From NCBI GenBank assembly GCA_023678885.1, contig CM043001.1, positions 28,339,867-28,403,866 of the forward strand: a stretch of 64,000 nt of DNA, given 5' to 3'. Shown piece by piece: positions 1-9,402 of this stretch. Below the pieces are notes generated by a model. That model searched no databases, had not been told where the DNA came from, and worked only from the letters and a program-made list of their open reading frames with translations. This DNA is from Pogostemon cablin. Its lineage: Eukaryota > Streptophyta > Magnoliopsida > Lamiales > Lamiaceae. How positions within the stretch are numbered: position 1 is the first letter of the stretch; every line of letters begins with the position of its first letter. The position numbers and the translations under genes are program-made.

Positions 1-203
1 TGCTTAACCTCAGGAATCAGGACCTTGAAGCTTTGCGATCAGCATCGCATGCTCGTTCGCTGATATTATCACACTATTGGTTTGGGGTACCGGTTAAGTC
101 ATGTAGGCTGTTGAGAGCTGAAGTTTCTTACAGGTCCTTGGAAGATGAAACTAAGAAGGTCAACCTACGATACATTGCTGTTTCCGAACCTGTGTGGTCT
201 AGG

Positions 204-1637
204 TGATGAGTCATATTTTAGCACAATTATTTGGTTGGATTCATGGTTATTTGATTATTTTATGTGCTAATTTGGGTGCTTAAATTGACTTATCTTATCT
301 TTGGTTAGTTGGAGCTTTAATGATACAAATTGATGTGAAACGGGCTATTTTGTGCAGGAAATTCGTTGCTGCCAAATTGACTGACACTGACCCCCTCAGT
401 GTCAGAAGGGACTGCGAAAATTCAGCATAAATAAGGAAAGTGTTGTTGGACATATTCTCTTATTGTCTCTTAAATTCCAGCGAAGAGATCAGCCCAAGTC
501 AGGCCCATGTTGTGGAGAAGGCACGATAGATTAGTCAACAAGAAAAGAAAAGATCCTTGAGATATTTTAGGAAGAGAAAAGATAAGGAAAGAGATCAAGA
601 TTACTTAAGGATCAAGACATAGATATTTATGGGATATTATTAATTATTTTTGGGAGCAGATACACGCTATTTTTGGGAGAGCATCATACACGATATATTA
701 CAACAGATTAACGTGAGAATAAAGAGAGAATAATTAATGTGAAGCATCGACGCTCTCCGGAAGCAGATTGGCGTGAAGCTGAAGAATAATCAAGACATCA
801 ATCGGTTCTTTAATTTTATATTTTAATCTCGTTTTTCTTATGAACATGCGGGGCTAATCCCCTTTTCTAGTTTAGGATTCGTGAACCTCCCGTTGAATTA
901 TTAATTTAATTATTTAGGATTTTTATGTTGAATCTTGTGTGCAAGTTTATTTTATTACATGCGTTGATGTTCCTATAGTAATTTAATAATTATTTTGGCC
1001 TGATCAACTAGATTAATTATTTAATTGCTTACTGTTATTCTATGAACTACAATCCGTAATTGTTGTAGGAATTGGATTAAGTAACAAATAGAGATAATTC
1101 CCTCTAGGTGTAATAAAATCTAGGTTGTATGATACCTAGCCGGATTTCGTAGCCTAGTAATCCTATGTTTAGAGTTTTAATGCATCTACGAGTTCGAATC
1201 CATAGGGTCACTCGTAGATAGTTTAATTTAGTGGTCGTACCCTAGTTGATGAACGTAAGAACATTCGGGTTGATTGATCGTACCGTCAATCTAGGGATTT
1301 GAGTTTGTGCACTAGGCTAGATGTTTAATTCGTATGATTAATTAATTTAGTAAACGGGAGGGGATCGACATCCTAAACTAGGCTTTTATCACTTGGTTAA
1401 TTTTATATTAATTTTCATCTACTTTGTTATTTAAATATTGAGTTGATTTATTATTTGAGTATTTATCAATTTTCACAAACAAAACCCCCCTTTTATTTAT
1501 TTCATATGTTAGTAACACTTTAATTTAATTAGGATTCATTATACTCTCTTGGGTTCGACCCTACTTACTACTATACTACCTATAAGTGTGAGTTGGAAAT
1601 ATAAATTATATTTTGGTACGCCCGCGACAGCATATCA
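204..1637 (+). repeat. 5' LTR of the Athila-like element
   Basis: Direct repeat of 6441-7875. It starts TGATGAGTCA and ends CATATCA. It carries one copy of the 10-bp inverted repeat (381-405). It contains no ORF of note. Confidence 0.95.
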
Positions 1638-1641
1638 AATT

Positions 1642-1661
1642 TGGCGCTGTTTGCTCGGGGA
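1642..1661 (+). promoter_or_regulatory. Primer-binding site, tRNA-Asp-like
   Basis: Begins TGGCGCTGTTTGCTCGGGGA four bases after the LTR. This is close to the usual Athila/Tat site complementary to the 3' end of tRNA-Asp (TGGCGCCGTTGCCGGGGA), but with mismatches and extra bases. It marks the start of minus-strand DNA synthesis. Confidence 0.7.
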
Positions 1662-1807
1662 GTAAAATTGAATTTTATTAAATTTTTTGTGTTTCTGACA
1701 TTATTTTGCATTGTTACAGGTTCTGGAATTTTTTCGAATTTTTCTGGAATTTTCGAAATTTCCAGTTACACTGACACTGACCCCATCAGTGTCAGAAGGC
1801 CCTGTTT

Positions 1808-3157
1808 TTGAAATTTCTTTTTCTGTGGATGATTACTCGATCTTCAGGTAAAAAACAGCTTGAATACATATCTGAAATTGAGAGAACTGCCCGTAGGTTG
1901 AGAAAGGAGTCCCGGAAGAAGAAGGAAACAAGTTCGTCCATTGGCGAAACCGCAGAAAACCTTACTGAATCCGAACTTGCAGCTGGTCCACTTCATCTTG
2001 AAGAGGAGAATTCTGAATTTTCTGATTTGGAGAAAGAAGATACTGTAGACTCTGAGTCGGAAGAGGAAAACATGGCTGGAAATGAGGAAAAAACGTTGAA
2101 TGAATTGGCAAATCCGGACATAGTCCATCAGCCATTATGCATTAACTTTCCTGCAATTACTGGAAATACCGTATTTGAATTAAAATCAGGATTGATTCAC
2201 TTACTTCCTGCTTTTCATGGTCTTTCAGGTGAAAATCCGCATAAATTCTTGAAGGAGTTCTCGGTTGTATGCATGAGCATGAAACCAACCGGAGTGACGG
2301 AGGAGATGGTCAAGCTTAGGGCATTCCCCTTTGCAGTGAAGGACATGGCGAAGGATTGGTTGTATTACCTCCCTCCCGGATCGATAAATACATGGGCCGA
2401 AATGGAGAAGCTTTTTCTCCAAACGTACTTCCCAGCCACTAGAGTTGCTGTATTGCGTAAGGAGATATCTGGAGCTCGTCAGTTGCATGGGGAAAGTCTG
2501 CATGAGTATTGGGAGAGGTTTAAACGCCTCACATCAGCATGCCCCCAGCATCAGATAAGCGATCAGTTGCTGTTGCAGTACTTCTATGAGGGGTTGTCGA
2601 TCATGGATCGAAACATGTTTGATGCTGCTAGCGGTGGAGCATTCATGATGAAAACACCTACTGCTGCTAGAGACCTGATTGCTAGCATGGCTGCCAACAC
2701 TCAACAGTTTGGCACACGTGATCCATCAGTTAGAGAAGTAAAGGAGGTCCATGATTCTAAGTTGGAAGAAACTTTGAATAAGTTGACACTTGCTGTGGAG
2801 AATCTTGCTAAAGGAAAAGAGGTAAACCCACCATCCTGTCAATATTGTTTAACTAACGACCACTCTACTCTTGATTGCAGGGTTACACCTAGTGAGCAGC
2901 AAGTAAACGCCATGGGGCGACCCTATGATCCCTTCTCTCAAACCTACAATCAGGGTTGGAGAGATCATCCTAATCTCAGGTATGGAAGTGGACAAGGAGG
3001 AAATTGGGGGCAACAACAGTTTCAAGAGCAGAGAGTTGTGAATAGGCCACAAAATTACCCGCAAGATGGTGGAAATCGCCAATTAGGTAGTTCAAGTTCC
3101 GGAGCTTCATTTGAGCAGATGATGAAAGAGTTGGCTGCCAGCAATCTTAAATTTTAA
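1808..3157 (+). CDS. gag: Retrotransposon Gag protein (Athila-like)
   Basis: A 449-residue structural protein that would form the virus-like particle. A charged, Glu/Lys-rich N-terminal part (residues 20-100) precedes the retrotransposon Gag core, with the recognisable blocks AFPFAVKDMAKDWLYYLPPG, YWERFKRL and ASGGAFMMKTPTAARDLI. A CCHC zinc knuckle (C-x2-C-x4-H-x4-C) lies at residues 344-357, followed by a Gly/Gln/Asn-rich tail. The start was taken as the first ATG of the long frame; an ATG further in (for example the one before AGNEEKTLN) is also possible. The frame ends at TAA 3155-3157 and then stays open in the same frame, so this stop may be a mutation within a longer gag-pro frame. Confidence 0.85.
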   Translation: MKFLFLWMITRSSGKKQLEYISEIERTARRLRKESRKKKETSSSIGETAENLTESELAAGPLHLEEENSEFSDLEKEDTVDSESEEENMAGNEEKTLNELANPDIVHQPLCINFPAITGNTVFELKSGLIHLLPAFHGLSGENPHKFLKEFSVVCMSMKPTGVTEEMVKLRAFPFAVKDMAKDWLYYLPPGSINTWAEMEKLFLQTYFPATRVAVLRKEISGARQLHGESLHEYWERFKRLTSACPQHQISDQLLLQYFYEGLSIMDRNMFDAASGGAFMMKTPTAARDLIASMAANTQQFGTRDPSVREVKEVHDSKLEETLNKLTLAVENLAKGKEVNPPSCQYCLTNDHSTLDCRVTPSEQQVNAMGRPYDPFSQTYNQGWRDHPNLRYGSGQGGNWGQQQFQEQRVVNRPQNYPQDGGNRQLGSSSSGASFEQMMKELAASNLKF

Positions 3158-3160
3158 GAG

Positions 3161-3784
3161 ATGACACAGTCATCTTTTCAGGACTTGAAGATGACAACTC
3201 AATCGTCAATCCGAAACTTGGAAAATCAAGTAACCCAATTGGCTACAACTGTAGGCCAAATGCAAGCTCAAAACAGTGGAAAGTTGCCCTCACAAACGGA
3301 GGTTAATCTTAAGAATGTGAGTGCTATCACCCTGCGGAGTGGGAAACAGTTGGAGGAGGTTGCACCGCCCAAAAAGCCTGACCAAAACATGCAAAAAGAT
3401 GATGAAATACCTGCTGGAATAGTGGAGGATCAGACTGATCAGTTTGGGGCTAAAAAATCTGATGTTCAAAAACGTAACACTGACACTGACCCCATCAGTG
3501 TCAGAAGGTCGAAAAAAAATCAGGATAAAAATTCTGACCCTATTCCTTTTGATATTAACCGTTTACCTTTTCCAAGCATAATATGGAAGTCGGACACCAC
3601 TGAGAAGGATATGCAGCTACTTGAATTGTTTCAGAAAGTGCAGATCAATTTACCTCTTCTTGAGGCAATTAAGCAGATTCCGAGATATGCCAAGTTCTTG
3701 AAGAATTTGTGCACCAATAAGAAGAATTTGAAAGTAGATGAAAAAGTGGTGATGGGAGAAAACGTTTCAGCTGTCTTCCAGTAA
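3161..3784 (+). CDS. Gag-protease linker segment, same frame as gag
   Basis: A 207-codon segment in exactly the same frame as the Gag ORF before it and the protease ORF after it, separated from each by one TAA codon. It starts with a Gln/Thr-rich coiled-coil-like stretch (residues 1-40, NLENQVTQLATTVGQMQ), followed by the family-typical ITLRSGKQLEEV block and a Lys/Asp-rich linker. The linker contains the translated copy of the 10-bp inverted repeat (TDTDPISVRR). The end (ARFLKNLC-like region through GENVSAVFQ) is the usual lead-in to the protease in this family. It is unlikely to be an independent gene; I read it as the middle of a gag-pro polyprotein broken by stop codons. Confidence 0.6.
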   Translation: MTQSSFQDLKMTTQSSIRNLENQVTQLATTVGQMQAQNSGKLPSQTEVNLKNVSAITLRSGKQLEEVAPPKKPDQNMQKDDEIPAGIVEDQTDQFGAKKSDVQKRNTDTDPISVRRSKKNQDKNSDPIPFDINRLPFPSIIWKSDTTEKDMQLLELFQKVQINLPLLEAIKQIPRYAKFLKNLCTNKKNLKVDEKVVMGENVSAVFQ

Positions 3785-4744
3785 ATGTTACCTCAGAAGC
3801 GCAAGGATCCGGGTATGTTTGTAATTCCTTGTCAGATTGGGAGTTGTAAAGTGGAAAGAGCCATGTTGGACCTTGGAGCATCCATCAATGTGATGCCTCG
3901 ATCAGTGTTTGAGAAGCTGGGTGTGGGAGAGTTGAAGAAGACTGGAGTTGTCATCCAACTTGCTGATCAAAGCCAGGCATACCCAGATGGAGTCATTGAG
4001 GATGTTCTTGTTCAGGTAGATAAACTAATATTCCCTGCTGATTTTTATGTGTTAGAAATGAATGACCACCCATCAAATTCCACTCCTATTTTGTTAGGGA
4101 GACCATTCCTCAACACGTCTTGCACTAAGATAGATGTGAGTGAAGGTACTCTAACGATGGAATTTGATGGGCAGATCATCAAATTTAACATATATGATAC
4201 TATGAAATATCCTGATGATGCTAACCTGCTTTCTGTTGTGAGTAATATTGAGCCTATAGTCCAGGAACACTTTGAACTCACTAGTAGGGATGCATTAGAC
4301 ACAGTAATTGATCATGGAATCATGAAGGAGGATACTGAAAGATGTGATCATGAAGAGCTGAATCACTATGTCAACGCTTTGCATAGTTCTTCTCAGAGAC
4401 CAAGCACCTTAGATGTAGCTTCTGTTAAATTGTCTGTGAAGTCTCCTAAAGACATTAATTCAGTTTTTGCTATGAATGTTGTTGAGCCTTTGGTGCAGGA
4501 TTGTTTTAAACTAACTCGCAAGGATAACTTTGGCACCATCATTGCAAATGGAAGCATGATAGTGCATGAAAATCAATTGAAGAAAGAAAAGCTTGGTGAA
4601 GTGCCTAAGCTAGAGTTGAAAGTGTTCCCCGAACACTTGAAGTCCTCGTTCTTGAGGCTGAACCATGAACTCAAGGAATATCATAAGGGGTTTCGCACTG
4701 TTGAGGTCGATAGGATGGAGTGGAACAAAATTTCACATACTTGA
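3785..4744 (+). CDS. Retrotransposon aspartic protease (Athila-like), polymerase missing
   Basis: A 319-residue frame continuing from the linker after TAA 3782-3784. A retropepsin-like fold is indicated by LDLGASINVMP, where DLGA holds the catalytic Asp at about residue 29, and by the flap-side motif ILLGRPFLNT near residue 103. It would cleave the Gag polyprotein. In complete relatives the frame continues into reverse transcriptase. Here it ends after a region of unrecognised, repeated composition (two blocks of the type EPIVQEHFELTSRD / EPLVQDCFKLTRKD), and no RT motif follows. That makes the element non-autonomous. Confidence 0.75.
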   Translation: MLPQKRKDPGMFVIPCQIGSCKVERAMLDLGASINVMPRSVFEKLGVGELKKTGVVIQLADQSQAYPDGVIEDVLVQVDKLIFPADFYVLEMNDHPSNSTPILLGRPFLNTSCTKIDVSEGTLTMEFDGQIIKFNIYDTMKYPDDANLLSVVSNIEPIVQEHFELTSRDALDTVIDHGIMKEDTERCDHEELNHYVNALHSSSQRPSTLDVASVKLSVKSPKDINSVFAMNVVEPLVQDCFKLTRKDNFGTIIANGSMIVHENQLKKEKLGEVPKLELKVFPEHLKSSFLRLNHELKEYHKGFRTVEVDRMEWNKISHT

Positions 4745-5659
4745 AAGATACATCTCACCTAAGTCGAGCCAACGACAATAAATAAAGGCGCTGATTGGGA
4801 GGCAACCCAATTTTCTCGCTTTATTTTTATTTTTATTTATTTTATTTTTAATAAATTGTCTGATTGTTCACTCTTAATTTTCTGTTGTGATTAACAGCTG
4901 TGATACGAATTGCAAGGGTTGATCGTGGTCAAAGCTCTACCCAAAATTGAATCAGGTGTACTCTACCCAATTACATGTTTAGTCTTTCTTATACTGTGTT
5001 TTGCTTGGGGACAAGCAACCGTTCAAGTGTGGGGAGGGATTTTATATGATATTTGGGGTAGAAAAGTGGTATAAAGTTGCTCAATATCTTGTGTCTTGTT
5101 TAGTTTTGTTGTCCTCTGAATTGTGTGTTGATATGGAGTTGGATAATTTGAGGAATATAATCTATCGAGGTGATGAGCGTGACGTATGATTGAGGGGGTA
5201 GTTATGATGTTTAGGAACTGTTGGAGTGTGATAATCTTTGCAAAATTTTTGTGATTGTAGTGGTTGATTTTTATTCGAATTTCATGGCAAATATACCCGA
5301 TTTTTGAGAGCTTTTGAGCCATAACGAGCTATCATCTATAAGCTCTATTGAATTTCTTTCTTGAGTGCATTGAATTTGAATTGTTCATTCTAGAACTTGC
5401 TCTTTTGAATGCATTTCAAGATCATGTGATTGGTTGTGTGTGATAAAATGATAAGGGCACTTAGGATTAACCCTTTTTGGCTTAAATTGTCCCACCTGAA
5501 TATGAAAACTTTAGGGAAGCCACGTTGAGCCTAAGCCTTTTCTTTGGATTATGAGCACATAAATGAACCTTAAATTCCCATTACTTTCTTAAACTTCTCC
5601 ATTTGAACCCTTCATTACTTTGCAATGTGTGAATCTTGTTAAAGTACTTTGTGGTTGGA

Positions 5660-5870
5660 TTGATGATGAAGGAGGAGGAGTTGAAAAAAGAAAAAAAATT
5701 GGAGAAGGAGAAAAAGAAAAAAAAAAAGAAAGAAAAGGAAGGAAGGTTGGATGATAAAAAGAAAAAAAAGGGGGTCTGTTAGAAAAAGAAATGGAAGAAA
5801 AGAAGTTTGAAAAAAAAAAAATTTCGTGAAAAGAAAAAAGAGAGAAGTTGAAAAAAAAGAAACAGTGATT
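5660..5870 (+). repeat. Long polypurine (A/G) tract
   Basis: About 210 bases almost entirely A and G (runs of GAAAAAGAAAAAAAA and GGAAGGAAGG types), broken by only a few pyrimidines. Low-complexity sequence inside the retroelement. Confidence 0.85.
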
Positions 5871-6427
5871 CTTGTAAGTGTGACACCTGCTGTTCCTAGT
5901 CTATGAAAGGAGCAGGTGTGGGGAGATTATTAGTGCAAGAAAAAGGGTGTTGTGAAAATGAAAAGAAGGGGTAATCATGGATGTTTTGATTTGTAGAGAT
6001 CACATGTTGTGAAGTGATGCATTTAGCCATTTTTATCTCTTTATTTACCTTACCCTGACCTAAAGCCCCATTACAACCCACTCGAAGACCCTTTGATTGT
6101 TGCATATGATTCATCTAAAATTGGTGGAGAATTGATTTGGGAGCAAGCCTATGGTAATGACTTTTCTTGTTCAATTTTTGAGTGAACTTGCTACCTAGAT
6201 CATACATATGAGTGTTATTGAGTGAATCTGTGTGAGGCCATGGAATTTTGAAAATTTTGAAGCCATGAAAGTTGCAAGTTTTAGGTGAAGTGTCACGTTT
6301 CAGTTAGTTCCGAATGCTCATTGGTTGCTTGTCTCTTGAAGTGTGTAACTTTCATTTGTCTTGGTAGATGTTCCTTGGTTTTCTATTCTCTATGGTTTTG
6401 ATTTGCTTGAGGACAAGAAAAGTTTAG

Positions 6428-6440
6428 GTGTGGGGAGATT
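6428..6440 (+). promoter_or_regulatory. Polypurine tract next to the 3' LTR
   Basis: GTGTGGGGAGATT directly abuts the right LTR start (TGATGAGTCA at 6441). This is the expected position for the plus-strand primer. Confidence 0.75.
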
Positions 6441-7875
6441 TGATGAGTCATATTTTAGCACAATTATTTGGTTGGATTCATGGTTATTTGATTATTTTAT
6501 GTGCTAATTTGGGTGTTTAAATTGACTTATCTTATCTTTGGTTAGTTGGAGCTTTAATGATACAAATTGATGTGAAACCGGCTGTTTTGTGCAGGAAATT
6601 CGTTGCTGCCAAATTGACTGACACTGACCCCCTCAGTGTCAGAAGGGACTGCGAAAATTCAGCATAAATAAGGAAAGTGTTGTTGGACATATTCTCATAT
6701 TGTCTCTTAAATTCCAGCGAAGAGATCAGCCCAAGTCAGGCCCATGTTGTGGAGAAGGCACGATAGATTAGTCAACAAGAAAAGAAAAGATCCTTGAGAT
6801 ATTTTAGGAAGAGAAAAGATAAGGAAAGAGATCAAGATTACTTAAGGATCAAGACATAGATATTTATGGGATATTATTAATTATTTTTGGGAACAGATAC
6901 ACGCTATTTTTGGGAGAGCATCATACACGATATATTACAACAGATTAACGTGAGAATAAAGAGAGAATAATTAACGTGAAGCATCGACGCTCTCCGGAAG
7001 TAGATTGGCGTGAAGCTGAAGAATAATCAAGACATCAATCGGTTCTTTAATTTTATATTTTAATCTCGTTTTTCTTATGAACATGCGGGGCTAATCCCCT
7101 TTTCTAGTTTAGGATTCGTGAACCTCCCGTTGAATTATTAATTTAATTATTTAGGATTTTTATGTTGAATCTTGTGTGCAAGTTTATTTTATTACATGCG
7201 TTGATGTTCCTATAGTAATTTAATAATTATTTTGGCCTGATCAACTAGATTAATTATTTAATTGCTTACTGTTATTCTATGAACTACAATCCGTAATTGT
7301 TGTAGGAATTGGATTAAGTAACAAATAGAGATAATTCCCTCTAGGTGTAATAAAATCTAGGTTGTATGATACCTAGCCGGATTTCGTAGCCTAGTAATCC
7401 TATGTTTAGAGTTTTAATGCATCTACGAGTTCGAATCCATAGGGTCACTCGTAGATAGTTCAATTTAGTGGTCGTACCCTAGTTGATGAACGTAAGAACA
7501 TTCGGGTTGATTGGTCGTACCGTCAATCTAGGGATTTGAGTTTGTGCACTAGGCTAGATGTTTAATTCGTATGATTAATTAATTTAGTAAACGGGAGGGG
7601 ATCGACATCCTAAACTAGGCTTTTATCACTTGGTTAATTTTATATTAATTTTCATCTACTTTGTTATTTAAATATTGAGTTGATTTATTATTTGAGTATT
7701 TATCAATTTTTCACAAACAAAACCCCCCTTTTATTTATTTCATATGTTAGTAACACTTTAATTTAATTAGGATTCATTATACTCTCTTGGGTTCGACCCT
7801 ACTTACTACTATGCTACCTATAAGTGTGAGTTGGAAATATAAATTATATTTTGGTACGCCCGCGACAGCATATCA
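6441..7875 (+). repeat. 3' LTR of the Athila-like element
   Basis: Direct repeat of 204-1637, with about ten substitutions and one T-run indel by eye. Followed by the CTAGG target duplication at 7876-7880. Carries the fourth copy of the 10-bp inverted repeat at 6618-6642. Confidence 0.95.
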
Positions 7876-8654
7876 CTAGGTTTCTTCATCCGTCAATATC
7901 CCTCTTTTGGAATCTGCAAACATTCTTCTAATTAATGATGTACCTTTGGAGATTTGGAAGATGATGCAACTTAGACATGAGAATGATAACTCCATTGTTT
8001 TGAGAAACTTACAGACACTCAAAGGTGTAAGGAATTTCAGGTTGAGTGATGAGGCATGTAAGAGAATTCCCAACGTCAAGAGATTAGGCGTAACATATGG
8101 CCGTTTTGAGGGGGGATATAGCGGTAAGTTGCATGAAGATCTCCATAATGTTGGCATCTTACAAAAACTTGAATCCCTAAGAATTCAGTGCTACACTCGA
8201 ATTTCGGCTAATTTGATGCAGAAGTCATTCCACCGACTCATTTCACTAACCAAACTCTGTTTAGGAGGAGACAACTTCACATGGGATGAATTGTCAATCA
8301 TAACTGCTTCATTGCCCCAACTACAAGTTCTCAAGCTGGAAGATCTCCTCAGTGAGGAGAAGTGGAGCTGCACTGAGGGTGGATTTCTTCGACTGAAATA
8401 CTTGCAGATTAAATACTGTAATTTGGTATCTTGGAGCTTAGAAAGTGCGTCCTGTTTTCCTGTATTGGAGAAGCTCGACCTCATATATTTGCGGTTCTTG
8501 ATTGACATCCCATCTGATTCAGGGAAATACCAACACTTCCAACTTATTCGTCTCACTAATTGCTGCAAGTCTTTGGTGATTTCAGCGATTAAAATAAAAA
8601 GAAGAACAAGACAATTTTGGGAATAATGGCCTTCTAATTCAAGTTGATAGTTAA

Positions 8655-9402
8655 TGAAATATTATGAGGAAATAAATGCTAGTAATTTGTATTTTGACAG
8701 AAAATGTAAATTTTATTTTTAAACTTTAGCGAAACATTTGATTCTTTATTTATATTCAGATCTCCAATAATTTCAGAAAAAAATAAATAAAAAAAATCTC
8801 CTGTTAGAAATAACTCGTATAGGAGTGAATTTACATCAAATCGAAGGGCTTAATGAATTATATTATAACTCATATTATAACATAAAATCATATAAAGATT
8901 ATATTCAAAAGATTACATTTACTTCGATGCAAATGGCTTAGTGATTCATATTATAACCTAAAATCATATAAAAATTATGTACTTAATTAATTAAGAGGTT
9001 GATGATCATATTTAACATGTTTCTACCTATGGTGGGGATTCGATCCTTTATATTAGTGATTCATATTATATCCTTTTATCATTATGACTGTTGTTTCTTG
9101 CTTGACCAGTCAAGCATCCACCTAACCATTCACTTAATTTATTTCTTAATTTATTATGCATGGCGACAAAATCTTGTCGGAAAAGTTTTCCAAATGAAAA
9201 TAAATTTAATTAAATTATGCATTTCCAGTACATAAGATAAAGTTAATTAAGGAACGAATTTTCAGGTGCAGAAATATAAATAAATTATACTAATTAATTA
9301 ACTTAGAAAGGCGTGACATCCATCCAACACTTAGCTTCAAATTATTACTCCTTTACTTGGTGCATTTTTTGCCTCAGATCAGAGCATTTAGAATCTAGAG
9401 AT
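8655..9402. other. Intergenic, upstream region of NLR locus B
   Basis: AT-rich, no gene. Two imperfect direct copies of a motif of the kind CATATTATAACMTAAAATC occur at about 8868-8900 and 8949-8975. The promoter and 5' UTR of locus B should lie here, but no clear core element was identified. Confidence 0.5.

Larger units (their letters stand above)
4745..6440 (+). other. Non-coding 3' internal region of the Athila-like element
   Basis: No credible ORF. It contains the conserved block GGCGCTGATTGGGAGGCAAC (an inverted TTGGG/CCCAA pair at 4795-4810), a 'TTGCTTGGGGACAAGCAA' palindrome at 5001-5018 followed by GTGTGGGGAG at 5027-5036, a purine-rich tract at about 5660-5870, a second GTGTGGGGAG at 5916-5925, and the true polypurine tract GTGTGGGGAG at 6428-6437 next to the right LTR. 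Polymerase and any env-like ORF are absent. Confidence 0.75.
204..7875 (+). mobile_element. Athila-like Ty3/gypsy LTR retrotransposon, gag-protease only (non-autonomous)
   Basis: A 7,672-bp element with two 1.43-kb LTRs starting TGATGAGTCA and ending CATATCA, flanked by the 5-bp target duplication CTAGG. A primer-binding site resembling the complement of the tRNA-Asp 3' end follows the left LTR, and a GTGTGGGGAG purine tract precedes the right LTR. The internal region encodes a Gag-like protein and an aspartic protease, but no reverse transcriptase, RNase H or integrase can be found between 4745 and 6440. The Gag block with ASGGAF and KTPTAARDLI, the DLGA protease and the tRNA-Asp primer site fit Athila-type elements; the clade is inferred. 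By eye the LTRs differ at about ten substitutions and one indel, so the insertion is fairly recent. It would need polymerase from another element to move. Confidence 0.92.
1..8654 (+). pseudogene. NLR locus A: CC-NB-LRR pseudogene split by an LTR retrotransposon
   Basis: The 5' part (from the window edge to 203, frame starting at base 3) and the 3' part (7881-8654) are co-linear with the end of the NB-ARC domain and the LRR region of locus C at 14680-15707. Shared blocks include LEALRSASHARS and NFRLSDEACKRIPNV. The two parts are separated by a complete LTR element flanked by the duplicated pentamer CTAGG (199-203 and 7876-7880). If the element and one pentamer are taken out, the reading frame continues as in locus C. 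The copy is damaged elsewhere too: a deletion with frameshift near 7912 and a one-base insertion near 8590. The first stop after correction is TAA at 8652-8654, giving the same short C-terminus as locus C. The N-terminal part lies outside the window. The gene is very unlikely to make a full receptor. Confidence 0.9.

Noticed and set aside
9313..9402. Upstream in-frame ATG extending NLR locus B by 30 residues
   Set aside because: The family N-terminus MAAYAAL begins at 9403; the extension is unlike any known coiled-coil start.
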